Of a stretch of 25,278 bases of DNA, positions 1 to 7,165 are shown piece after piece (the first letter of the stretch is position 1; every line of letters starts with the position of its first letter). A program made the position numbers and the translations under genes. The notes under the pieces were generated by a model that was given only the letters and a program-made list of their open reading frames with translations, made no database searches and had not been told where the DNA came from. The DNA is from JBBFMJ01 sp037441225 (lineage in GTDB: Bacteria; Acidobacteriota; Thermoanaerobaculia; UBA2201), in contig JBBISU010000042.1 of NCBI GenBank assembly GCA_037441225.1, positions 1-25,278 of the forward strand, in the 5' to 3' direction.

Positions 1-645
1 ATAGCCACTTGCTCCAGCGACAGCATTCCAACTCAAAGATACAAAATTGCAATTTTTGGTGCGCCAGACCAAATTTCTCCTGGACACCCCATCCAGGTAT
101 CGCAGTTTGTGTTGCAAGTTTCTCCTTCACCCATAAACTCATACTCAGTATTGTTTGCTTCTGATTGACTTGAAATGCAATGGTTATTTGTTAAAAGATG
201 TCCTTCACATCCAACAAGCCATCCAGTGCAGGCAATATAAGGACCTATATGCAATCTTATAACAGCTTTTGCCCTGTCATAATATGTCCCACTATAACAC
301 TTTGCATTTTTCCAATCTGTTGAGCCACAAATTGCTTCTGGTTGGGCATAATATTCTTCATTTGTATAACCTCTGCCATAGGAATCAATTACAAAACCAA
401 ATCCACCTTGCTTCCCAGGCGCATAAAGTTCAATAATTGCCAAATCTCCTTTTATATGTGTAGCATAAAAGGTACCCATATTAAACTTTCCTTTTCCAGA
501 ATATTTATAAAATTGCTTTGAGTCATTAGATCTAATGACTACATAATCCTCATGGCCTAAGAGCAAACTTCGCAAAATGAACCTTAATATAAATTGCGCC
601 TGGGTAATATATAAAATCTTGAAATATTAGTATTTGCTTTTTTAT
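1..645 (-). pseudogene. Decayed secreted trypsin-like protease with FnIII remnant
   Basis: Remnant of a secreted serine protease resembling the lysyl-endopeptidase group. The longest open stretch (575 down to 33, TTG start) contains the catalytic-His region LLTNNHC, preceded by a Cys-rich CTGWLVGC segment and followed by paired cysteines. Upstream, another frame reads YYPGAIYIKVHF then FALRP before a stop at about 552. This is the beta-rich prodomain motif usual in this family, and removing the T at 552 (or adding two bases) rejoins it to EDYVVIRS. At the other end the run of five T (53-57, A on the coding strand) breaks the frame; with one more base the reading continues as NCNFVSLSWNAVAGASGY, a typical fibronectin type III segment that runs off the window. 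The catalytic Asp and Ser regions expected between the His motif and FnIII are absent, so internal sequence also seems lost. No signal peptide is visible before the stop at 646-648. Almost certainly inactive unless sequencing errors explain both shifts. Confidence 0.75.
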
Positions 646-751
646 TTAGGTTAATTTATTTTTTTCATTTTTTGAAACTTCTATTTTATCCTCTTTCTCC
701 TTTAAAGTATATTTTAATTTTTTCAATCCCACCCCTTTTTTTAAAAAATAA

Positions 752-1861
752 TGTTTTCAATTACAAATTGGCGGCACCTTTACAATCGTAGGCGGACAGA
801 CGAGAAACAAAATTGCGCGGCTCAATGCAGATGGGACAGTTGATACAACATTCTATCTGGATGCAAATTACTATAATAATTCCATAGCCATCCAGTCAGA
901 CGGAAAGATCGTAGTAGGCGGTGGATTTACAACCATAGGCTGTCAGACGAAGAACCACATTGCCCGTATCTCTGGTGATGAGGCGGCTATACAGAATCTG
1001 ACTGTAGCATCAGATGGGTCAACTGTAAACTGGATGAGAAGCCAATCCTCTCCGGAGGTCCACAATGTCTACTTTGAAGAATCCCCGGACATGATTACAT
1101 GGACAGATCTGGGTCAGGCAGTTCGGATAACAGGGGGCTGGCAGATGACAGGGCTTTCACTGCCCTTCAATTAGAACAGGTAAACCATGGCGAGGGGAAT
1201 GGTCTATGGAGGATATTTTAACGGTAGCACCTCGATCATTGAATCCGTGAGGCAGTATTACAATCCAACCCATACACTCACAGTAAACAAGGCAGGAACA
1301 GGAAGCAAAACGGTAACATCAAGCCCTGTTGGAATTAACTGCAGAATTTCCTGCAGTGCGGATTTCCCAACAAGCACCCTTGTTACACTTACTGCAATAG
1401 AAGACAGCACCTTTGTTTTTGCCGGCTTCAGCTGCGATTGCAATTCACAGGGAGAGGTTCTGATGGACGGAAACAAAAACTGCGTTGCAACATTTAATTT
1501 AAGACCTCCTTCTGAAGTGGGTGGCTCTTCTAATCCTATTACAATCTCAAAAGGAAGCGGAACTTCTGTTGTTATAAACTACACTCCTGCAAATTGCTCC
1601 TTAGATCATTCTGTCTATTGGGGTCAGGGAGCGATAGCGGGGGCACTTGACTGGACGAATAATGTATGCAGTATCGGAAAATCGGGAAGTGCAACAATTG
1701 ACCCGGGCGATCCTCCTCCATCAAGCTTTTATTATTTTGTTTCAGTAGGGAACAATGGAATAGAAGAAGGTTCTTATGGAAAGGAATCATCAAATACATA
1801 AAGACAAGTCAATTCAGCAATTGAGTGCTTCACGCAGGAGTTGACAAATGCCTGTGAATAA
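752..1861 (+). pseudogene. Decayed delta-60 repeat surface protein, three in-frame stops
   Basis: One continuous reading frame carries the C-terminal part of a large secreted protein. It opens in delta-60 (beta-propeller-like) repeats: IGGTFTIVGG, IARLNADGTVDTTF, then a second unit DGKIVVGGGFTTIG. A linker domain (NLTVASDGSTVNW) follows, then a segment ending GLSLPFN. Stops TAG (1172) and TAA (1181) fall inside what should be a continuous FNxNxxxxARG motif; the same frame resumes at 1187 with ARGMVYGGYFNGSTS. Next comes an InlB-like/bacterial repeat domain (GTGSKTV to CVATFNL, Cys-rich). A third stop, TAA at 1799-1801, interrupts the C-terminal tail, which continues in frame as RQVNSAIECFTQELTNACE to a final TAA at 1859-1861. 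The 5' part of the gene is missing: a stop lies at 749-751 and there is no start codon. The longest intact piece is 1187-1801 (204 codons, ATG), but its start lies mid-domain, so it is not an independent gene. G+C is clearly higher than in the flanking DNA. Confidence 0.8.
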
Positions 1862-1985
1862 AAATACTTTTTTTAAATTTTAATTTTAGAATTAAGCAAG
1901 CAATACCTTTTTAGGTTCCATTTTTTGGGATTCTTGAAAAACATTTAAATCTTTATTTAAATTTTAAAATAAAAATTATAATAAA

Positions 1986-1994
1986 TGTTATGAT
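1986..1994 (+). promoter_or_regulatory. Extended -10 promoter (TGTTATGAT) for gene at 2003
   Basis: TGn-TATGAT lies 8 nt before the ATG at 2003, with no recognisable -35 and no Shine-Dalgarno. An extended -10 would compensate for the missing -35, and transcription would start at or within about 2 nt of the ATG. A second TATAAT lies at 1977-1982. The DNA here is very AT-rich, so chance matches are possible. Confidence 0.4.
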
Positions 1995-2002
1995 TTGAAT
2001 AA

Positions 2003-2761
2003 ATGAAAAAAGAAATTATTCTTCCCTTTGCAAATCCAGAATTTTATGTGAGAAAAAAAAGAGATCAGTTGCATTCTCCACATCCAGGCACAGCAGTAAA
2101 AATTGGGGAAGAGTTGTACGAAATAGTGCACCATTATGTTAAAGAAGGAAAGCATTTTTATGTTCTGGAAGAATGGGATGATTCTTTTACTATTAGAACA
2201 ATTGTTGAATGGAATGAGGAAAAAGAAAAAAATTTTATAGAAAGTTTTATAAAAGAAAAGAAGAAAGAAAAAGCAGAAAAAATTGCCTGGTCTCTTCAAA
2301 TATTTTTAGGTTTCCTTCCAGAAAATTATCAAAATAAGTTGGAAGAAAAAATTGGACTTGTGCCACATAAGGCAACATTCTGGTCTTCTCTTTTTGAATT
2401 TTTGTTTTGTTTTTCTTTATTGGTTTTGAATATTATTGTTTCTATTTCTGGTCTTCAAACAGGGATATTTATTTTAAAAATTCCAAAATTTTTGTTTTTT
2501 ATTTGTATAATTGGTTGTATAGAAGGTTTGCTGAGATTATTTTATAACATTGCTTCAAGTGAACCAGTTGGGAGTTTATTTTTTTCATTTTTAAATTTAA
2601 AATTAAAAAAAGAAAAGAGTGTTTTTCAAGAGGATTATTTTAAAGAAATTTTGGATGGATTGATTGTTGAAACACCTTATGAAAAAAAACACTGGGAAGA
2701 GTGGGGAGGAATAAAGTTTAATGGTGAAAATTATTTTATAGGCAGTAAAATAAAGAAATAA
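2003..2761 (+). CDS. Unrecognised membrane protein with long N-terminal cytoplasmic domain
   Basis: I cannot name this 252-residue protein. The first ~125 residues are soluble: a motif HPGTAVKIGEELYEIV, then a Glu/Trp-containing stretch YVLEEWDDSFTIRTIVEW, then a Lys/Glu-rich helix leading to WSLQIFLGFLPENYQ. Two or three hydrophobic segments follow at about 128-150 and 155-180, with a charged C-terminal tail. From memory the HPGTAV/YxLexW layout resembles an uncharacterised membrane-protein family seen in Acidobacteria-type genomes, but I cannot check this. The ATG is fixed by an in-frame TAA directly before it; there is no Shine-Dalgarno and an extended -10 lies 8 nt upstream. A degenerate second copy follows at once, pointing to a tandem duplication. 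Confidence 0.7.
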   Translation: MKKEIILPFANPEFYVRKKRDQLHSPHPGTAVKIGEELYEIVHHYVKEGKHFYVLEEWDDSFTIRTIVEWNEEKEKNFIESFIKEKKKEKAEKIAWSLQIFLGFLPENYQNKLEEKIGLVPHKATFWSSLFEFLFCFSLLVLNIIVSISGLQTGIFILKIPKFLFFICIIGCIEGLLRLFYNIASSEPVGSLFFSFLNLKLKKEKSVFQEDYFKEILDGLIVETPYEKKHWEEWGGIKFNGENYFIGSKIKK

Positions 2762-3179
2762 AATATTTTTATTTATAATTTTTCAAAAAGGACATTTGAT
2801 TGTCCAGAGACAAATCTTGAAAAAGAAAAAAAATATAACAGCAAATCTGATTCATCTTTTGTTTTTTCTATTCTCTGGGGATTTCTTCCAAAGGAATATC
2901 AAGAAGAAATTGAAAGATATGGAAGGTCTGAACCAAAAAAATATACTAAAATTAGTTTCTTTGTCAGCCTCTTTATTTTCTTCAGTTATTTTTGCTTCAA
3001 GAGTTGCAAAAATATTATTTTTAAAATTTTATCTATTTGATTTCTTTTTATCAATCTTTGCTATTCTTTTATTTACTGAATCATTGAATAGATTGGTTAA
3101 ATTTTTTGGAAGAAAAGTGATCTCTGGAAGTTTTTTAAGTTTTTTTATAAAACCCTTTTATTATATTTTATTTAAATAA
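2762..3179 (+). pseudogene. Degenerate tandem paralogue of the 2003-2761 membrane protein
   Basis: Directly after the preceding stop, the same frame reads a sequence with WGFLPKEYQEEIERYGRSEPKK, matching FLGFLPENYQNKLEEKIGLVPHK of the upstream gene. That frame is broken at a run of seven A (2935-2941). Removing one A joins it to the other frame (NILKLVSLSASLFSSVIF, then YLFDFFLSIFAILL, ESLNRLVKFF and SGSFLSFFIK), which parallels the two hydrophobic segments and the GLLRLFYN/GSLFFSFLN region of the intact copy. The N-terminal HPGTAV part is missing and the frame has no clear start codon. The 127-codon open frame at 2796-3179 is therefore only partly meaningful: its first ~45 residues are out of frame. 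Similarity is modest, and I judged it by eye. Confidence 0.6.
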
Positions 3180-3194
3180 AAATATTTTGGAATT

Positions 3195-3224
3195 TTAACA
3201 AAAAAATGAAGACATTCGTATAAA
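3195..3224 (+). promoter_or_regulatory. Promoter candidate for CreD-like gene
   Basis: TTAACA (3195-3200), an 18-nt spacer and TATAAA (3219-3224). A leader of about 27 nt follows, with AAGGAG at 3245-3250 before the ATG at 3258. Confidence 0.4.
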
Positions 3225-3257
3225 AATTTAGATGGAAAATATCAAAGGAGAAGAAAT

Positions 3258-4487
3258 ATGTTAAAACAAATTGCTTCCCTGGTTTTTATATTTATATGTA
3301 CTACAATTGCCTGGATTATATTAGGTGGTGCAATGGGTTTTAGAACCTATCAAAAAGATTCAATACTGAAGGGAATGGTTGGGCAATTGTGGGGAAGTGT
3401 CCAAAAGCAACAAGCACCAGAAGTATTTTATGAAATTAAAAAAGAAAGAGAACTAAAAAAAGTTAAAGAAAATGAGACAATTATAGAAAAAATTGAAGAT
3501 AAAAGTAATTTTCCTTTGCTGATTGATAAGAGTGATATTTTTGTAAAACTTAAACTGGAACATAGAAAAAAAGGGCTTCTTTGGTATTCGACATATAAAG
3601 TTTCATATTTAGCAAAATACTGGATTTCGAACAAATTTAATGAAAACAAAGAAATATGTTTTAATTTTAAATTTCCAACAGCCCAAGGGATATACGATGA
3701 TTTTAATTTTCTTATAAATGGGGAAAAAATTTCTGAAATTCAAGCAAGTTCAGGAAATATTTTGAAAAAAATAAGTTTTAATCCTGGTGAGAGGAAAGAA
3801 ATTGAGATTTCTTATATATCTCAAGGGATGGATGAGTGGTGGTACATTTTTGGAGAAAATGTTTCACAAATAAAAGATTTTAAACTGACAATGGAGACAA
3901 ATTTCGATAAAATAAATTTTTTAGAAAATAGTATTTCACCTACACAAAAAGAAAAAATAAAAGGAGGATGGGATCTTATCTGGCAGTATAAAAATTTAAT
4001 TTCGGGTATTCAAATTGGAATGGAAATGCCAAAGAAAATAAATCCGGGTCCCTTTGTCAGCAAGATTAGTTTTTTTGCACCTGTATCCTTATTCTTTTTC
4101 TTTTTTTTAATGTTTATAATTACAACTCTGAAAAAAATAAAAATCCACCCAATGAATTATTTCTTTATTTCTTGTGCCTTTTTTAGTTTTCATTTACTTA
4201 TGGCATATTTGGTAGATCATATTGATGTCCATTTAGCATTTTTAATATCTTCAATAGTTTCAATATTTCTTGTAGTATCTTATATGAAGATTGTTGTTGG
4301 GCCTTCCTTTGCTTTTTTTGAGGTAGGTTTATCACAATTTGTTTATCTGGTACTCTTTTCTTATGCCTTTTTTCTTGAAGGGTACACTGGTTTGACAATT
4401 ACCATTTTAAGCATTTTAACTTTATTTTTGGTGATGCAATTTACTGCAAAAATTGATTGGGGAAAAGAATTTTCAAATAAAAATTGA
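3258..4487 (+). CDS. CreD-like inner-membrane protein
   Basis: A 409-residue protein with one N-terminal transmembrane helix (about 5-24, ending in GGAMGFRTY). A long, largely beta-type extracytoplasmic region of about 240 residues follows, then a C-terminal cluster of five or six helices starting near FAPVSLFFFFFLMF. The segment HPMNYFFISCAFFSFHLLMA and the terminal TAKIDW match the pattern of the CreD/inner membrane protein family (HPxxYxxVGxxLxxFYLLL, then TRRxDW). CreD is tied to envelope stress and colicin/beta-lactam responses in enterobacteria; its molecular activity is unknown. It is somewhat shorter than E. coli CreD (about 450). There is no CreBC two-component pair nearby, so regulation must differ. 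The ATG is supported by AAGGAG 7 nt upstream. Family assignment is fairly secure, physiological role open. Confidence 0.75.
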   Translation: MLKQIASLVFIFICTTIAWIILGGAMGFRTYQKDSILKGMVGQLWGSVQKQQAPEVFYEIKKERELKKVKENETIIEKIEDKSNFPLLIDKSDIFVKLKLEHRKKGLLWYSTYKVSYLAKYWISNKFNENKEICFNFKFPTAQGIYDDFNFLINGEKISEIQASSGNILKKISFNPGERKEIEISYISQGMDEWWYIFGENVSQIKDFKLTMETNFDKINFLENSISPTQKEKIKGGWDLIWQYKNLISGIQIGMEMPKKINPGPFVSKISFFAPVSLFFFFFLMFIITTLKKIKIHPMNYFFISCAFFSFHLLMAYLVDHIDVHLAFLISSIVSIFLVVSYMKIVVGPSFAFFEVGLSQFVYLVLFSYAFFLEGYTGLTITILSILTLFLVMQFTAKIDWGKEFSNKN

Positions 4488-4520
4488 TGAGATTTTCTTT
4501 CCTAAATTGATAAACAAAAT

Positions 4521-4549
4521 TTGATATTTACCCGTAAATTTAATATAAT
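4521..4549 (+). promoter_or_regulatory. Strong sigma-70 promoter, leaderless, for rhodanese-tmk-holB operon
   Basis: TTGATA (4521-4526), exactly 17 nt, then TATAAT (4544-4549). Only 8 nt (AACGCTTT) separate the -10 from the ATG at 4558, so transcription should begin at or within 1-2 nt of the start codon. There is no Shine-Dalgarno. Confidence 0.65.
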
Positions 4550-4557
4550 AACGCTTT

Positions 4558-5040
4558 ATGATTTACAAGAACTATATTGGTGAAATGATTTTCTGGGGAA
4601 TAGTTGCCTCTATTTTTGGCTTGGTGATAAATTTGTTTCATCCAAATAAAATAGATTACATAAGAAAACCACCTCCTCCAAAGATTGAAGATTCCTCTAT
4701 TCCAGATTTTATGGAAATAGATGTAGATACTGCTAAAACAATGTGGGAGATGGGGGAGTATCTTTTTGTTGATTCCCGAACAGAAGTTCAATATAAAAAA
4801 GGACATATAAAGGGTGCAATAAATTTATCCTGGGAGGAATTTGAGAAGCATTATCCAAAGGTAAAGGATAAACTTAAAACAAAACCAGCTCTTGTTATCT
4901 ATTGTGCTGGTGAAGAATGTGACCTTTCCCACTCCTTAGCAAAAAAATTATACAAAGAAGGTTTTCATGAAATTTATGTATTTTTTGGTGGATGGGAGGC
5001 ATGGGTTTCAGAAAACCTTCCTGTAGAGGTATCTCAGTGA
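4558..5040 (+). CDS. Membrane-anchored rhodanese-like protein
   Basis: A 160-residue protein with an N-terminal transmembrane helix (about 8-27) and a single rhodanese domain (about 52-156). Visible motifs are FVDSRTEVQYKKGHIKGAINL (D72, R74, H83) and the active-site loop IYCAGEECD with C116. A second cysteine, C121, lies in the loop, a C-x4-C arrangement rather than the classical CRxGxR loop. It probably transfers or relays sulfane sulfur or thiol redox equivalents at the membrane. It is directly followed by a MauE/DoxX-like membrane protein whose GTG start overlaps this stop codon, so the two are likely partners. It is the first gene of the operon leading into tmk and holB, and appears to be translated from a leaderless transcript. 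Confidence 0.85.
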   Translation: MIYKNYIGEMIFWGIVASIFGLVINLFHPNKIDYIRKPPPPKIEDSSIPDFMEIDVDTAKTMWEMGEYLFVDSRTEVQYKKGHIKGAINLSWEEFEKHYPKVKDKLKTKPALVIYCAGEECDLSHSLAKKLYKEGFHEIYVFFGGWEAWVSENLPVEVSQ

Positions 5041-5459
5041 AATTTAAAAATATATTATTGAATTTAATTAGAATCGGTCTTGGAATTATTTTTATATATG
5101 CAGCAGTTCCAAAAATTTTAAGACCTGATGAATTTGCCGATGCCATAAATAATTACAGAATCCTTCCAGTTTTTTTAGTAAACTTAATGGCAATTTGTTT
5201 ACCTTATGTAGAATTACTCATAGGGGTTTTTTTAATTTTTGGATTTAGGTTAAAAGCAGTTTCTTTTGGTTCTTTGGTTTTAATGATGATTTTCATAATT
5301 GCAATCCTGTCTGCTTGGATAAGGGGAATTAATGTAAATTGCGGTTGCTTTGGAAAAGGTGAAGAAATTATATCTTATAAAGAAATTATAAGAGATATCA
5401 TTTTTTTATTAATGGCTCTTATAACTTTTTTAAAGACACCTAAATGGCGTACTTTATAA
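5037..5459 (+). CDS. MauE/DoxX-family redox-associated membrane protein
   Basis: An integral membrane protein of about 140 residues with four predicted helices: LIRIGLGIIFIYAAVPKI, a second around LVNLMAICLPYVELLIGVF, a third around FGSLVLMMIFIIAILSAW, and a last near the C-terminus. The motif KIxRPxEFAxAIxNYRILP and the VNCGCFGKG loop after helix 3 are typical of the MauE-like group. MauE helps form disulfides in methylamine dehydrogenase; relatives are linked to thiol redox chemistry. I chose the GTG at 5037, which overlaps the upstream TGA and has AGAGGT about 7 nt before it. An ATG at 4992 in the same frame lies deep inside the rhodanese gene and would add an uncharacteristic N-terminus. 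No Mau genes are nearby, so a role with the adjacent rhodanese is the better guess. Confidence 0.8.
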   Translation: MKFKNILLNLIRIGLGIIFIYAAVPKILRPDEFADAINNYRILPVFLVNLMAICLPYVELLIGVFLIFGFRLKAVSFGSLVLMMIFIIAILSAWIRGINVNCGCFGKGEEIISYKEIIRDIIFLLMALITFLKTPKWRTL

Positions 5460-6064
5460 CCTTTGAGGGAGTGGAAGGGGCAGGAAAATCAACACAAATA
5501 AAAAAACTTTCAAATTATTTTAAAAAAAACAATATAGATTTTATTTCTTTAAGAGAACCAGGTGGAACTTTTTTAGGTGAAAAAATCAGGAAAATTCTTT
5601 TAAAAGAAAAGGATTTAAAAATTGATTCAATTACTGAGACACTTTTAATGATGGTTTCCAGAAGAGAACTTTTAATTCAAAAGATAATCCCAGCTTTAGA
5701 AAAAGAAAAAATTGTTTTATGCGATAGGTTCATTGATTCAACAATTGCATATCAAGGTTATGGAAGGGGCGTTGATATAAAATGGATAAAGGAAATTTTT
5801 AATTTGGTTTGTTTTAATTTTTATCCCCTTTTAACTTTTCTTTTTGATTTAGATATAGAAGAAGGTTTTAAAAGATTAAAAGGAAAGGTAAAGGATAGGT
5901 TTGAAGGTGAAGATATTTCTTTTCATAAAAAAGTGAGATGTGGCTTTCTTGAGATTGCAAGAGAAGAAAAAGAAAGAATAATTTTAATAAATGCAAGAGA
6001 AAAAAGGGAAGAAATTTTTCAAAAAGTATTAAGATGTTTGAAAGAAAGATCTTTGATACATTAA
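5444..6064 (+). CDS. tmk: Thymidylate kinase
   Basis: Phosphorylates dTMP to dTDP with ATP, an essential step in dTTP synthesis. The 206-residue length is normal for the family. The P-loop FEGVEGAGKST spans residues 7-17, the substrate-binding REPGG lies at 37-41, and the DRF motif CDRFIDSTIAYQGYGRG begins at C93 with D94/R95. The region after KVKDRF corresponds to the LID. The gene overlaps the preceding MauE-like gene by 16 nt and the following holB by 31 nt, so translation is probably coupled. A tmk-holB pair is common in bacterial genomes and supports both calls. Confidence 0.95.
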   Translation: MAYFITFEGVEGAGKSTQIKKLSNYFKKNNIDFISLREPGGTFLGEKIRKILLKEKDLKIDSITETLLMMVSRRELLIQKIIPALEKEKIVLCDRFIDSTIAYQGYGRGVDIKWIKEIFNLVCFNFYPLLTFLFDLDIEEGFKRLKGKVKDRFEGEDISFHKKVRCGFLEIAREEKERIILINAREKREEIFQKVLRCLKERSLIH

Positions 6065-6810
6065 AAGAAAAGGCAAGGCAAAAAAAACTTCCCCCTTCAA
6101 TTATTTTGATAACACAAGATCCAGAGGGTGGAATAGAAGAAGCAAGAGAAATTGCAAGACAACATTTCTGTGAAAAAAATGGTGAAGAAAATTGCAACTG
6201 CCTTATGTGCTACCACTTAAAAAACCTAAACCACCCAGATTATTTTGAGATAAAAGCAGCCAAAACCCAAATTTTGATTGATCAAATAAGACAGTTGAGG
6301 GAAGAGGCACAAAAATCACCTTTTGAAGCCAATTCCCGTTTTTTTGTTTTAATAAAAGCACATCAATTAAATGTGCCTGCATCAAATGCTTTTTTAAAAA
6401 TCTTAGAAGAACCAATGGATTTTACTCATATTATACTCTTGACTTCTCAGCCAAATCTTCTTCTCCCAACTATAAGAAGTAGATGTTTTTCTTTTCCTGT
6501 TCCATTTAAAGAATTATCAATTGAAATTCCCGAAGATTTAAGAAATTCCTTTGAAGAGTTTTCTTTAAATCCTGATATATTAAACCTATATATTTTTATA
6601 GAAACCCTTTCAAAGGAGCCAATCCATCTAATACCTTATTATTTATTAAGCTTAAACTTTCCTTCAACCCCTTCTTTTTTTATAGATTCTGCCTATGAGT
6701 ATATGGGAATAATAGTAAAATATCCACAAACCTTTAATACAAAACAACTATTGGAAGCAATTTTTTTGCCAAAATGGTATAATAATTTTTATACTAAGTC
6801 AAATCTTTAA
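6034..6810 (+). CDS. holB: DNA polymerase III delta-prime subunit
   Basis: Clamp-loader AAA+ subunit that helps load the sliding clamp. The motifs NAFLKILEEP (sensor-1/trimer contact region) and TIRSRCFSF (SRC motif) are clear. As expected for delta-prime, the Walker A is degenerate. A cysteine cluster C46, C54, C56, C59 suggests the zinc module, with spacing C-x7-C-x-C-x2-C that is tighter than in E. coli. At 258 residues it is shorter than E. coli HolB (334), and the C-terminal collar domain looks reduced. It overlaps tmk at its start, and at its end it overlaps the convergent receiver gene by 12 nt. Confidence 0.88.
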   Translation: MFERKIFDTLKEKARQKKLPPSIILITQDPEGGIEEAREIARQHFCEKNGEENCNCLMCYHLKNLNHPDYFEIKAAKTQILIDQIRQLREEAQKSPFEANSRFFVLIKAHQLNVPASNAFLKILEEPMDFTHIILLTSQPNLLLPTIRSRCFSFPVPFKELSIEIPEDLRNSFEEFSLNPDILNLYIFIETLSKEPIHLIPYYLLSLNFPSTPSFFIDSAYEYMGIIVKYPQTFNTKQLLEAIFLPKWYNNFYTKSNL

Positions 6811-7164
6811 ATACCTTTTAACTAAGTTAACTAATTGTTCTTTTTCAAAGGGTTTTGCTATGATTTCATCACAACCGGATTGATACATTATTTCCAAATC
6901 CTTTTGAGATATATGTTTTGTAACAATAGCAATTGGCGTATTTTTTTGAGTAGGATCTTGTTTTATCAATCTTGTACATTCTGCTCCTGACATCTCTGGC
7001 ATTTCAAGATCCAATATAACCAAGGAAGGTTTGTGCTTCCAGGTCTTCTTTATTGCATCTGCACCATCTTTTGCAAAAGTTATTTCAACAGGAAGGTCTT
7101 TTAAATACTCCTTATATATTTTCAATAAACTTTGAGAATCATCAGCAATAACTATTTTGTGCAC
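6799..7164 (-). CDS. Single-domain CheY-like response regulator
   Basis: A stand-alone receiver domain of 121 residues. The acidic pair D8/D9, the phospho-acceptor D52 in LDLEMPEMSG, T82 and K104 in AKPF are all in place, so it should be phosphorylatable. There is no output domain. It starts with GTG at 7164, 1 nt after the stop of the OmpA/Pal gene, with GGAG 4 nt upstream. It is the last gene of the VWFA-OmpA/Pal-receiver run. No cognate kinase lies beside it; the broken kinase at 22293-24017 already has its own regulator. The 3' end overlaps convergent holB. Confidence 0.9.
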   Translation of the reverse strand: MHKIVIADDSQSLLKIYKEYLKDLPVEITFAKDGADAIKKTWKHKPSLVILDLEMPEMSGAECTRLIKQDPTQKNTPIAIVTKHISQKDLEIMYQSGCDEIIAKPFEKEQLVNLVKRYLKI

Positions 7165-7165
7165 T

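Noticed and set aside
1172..1183. Stop-codon recoding (selenocysteine, pyrrolysine or reassigned TAG)
   Set aside because: Both TAG and TAA interrupt the same frame, TAA is the ordinary stop of most genes here, and no recoding hairpin is evident.
4992..5036. ATG at 4992 as the start of the MauE-like gene
   Set aside because: It lies deep inside the rhodanese gene; the GTG at 5037 has a ribosome site and gives a family-typical N-terminus.
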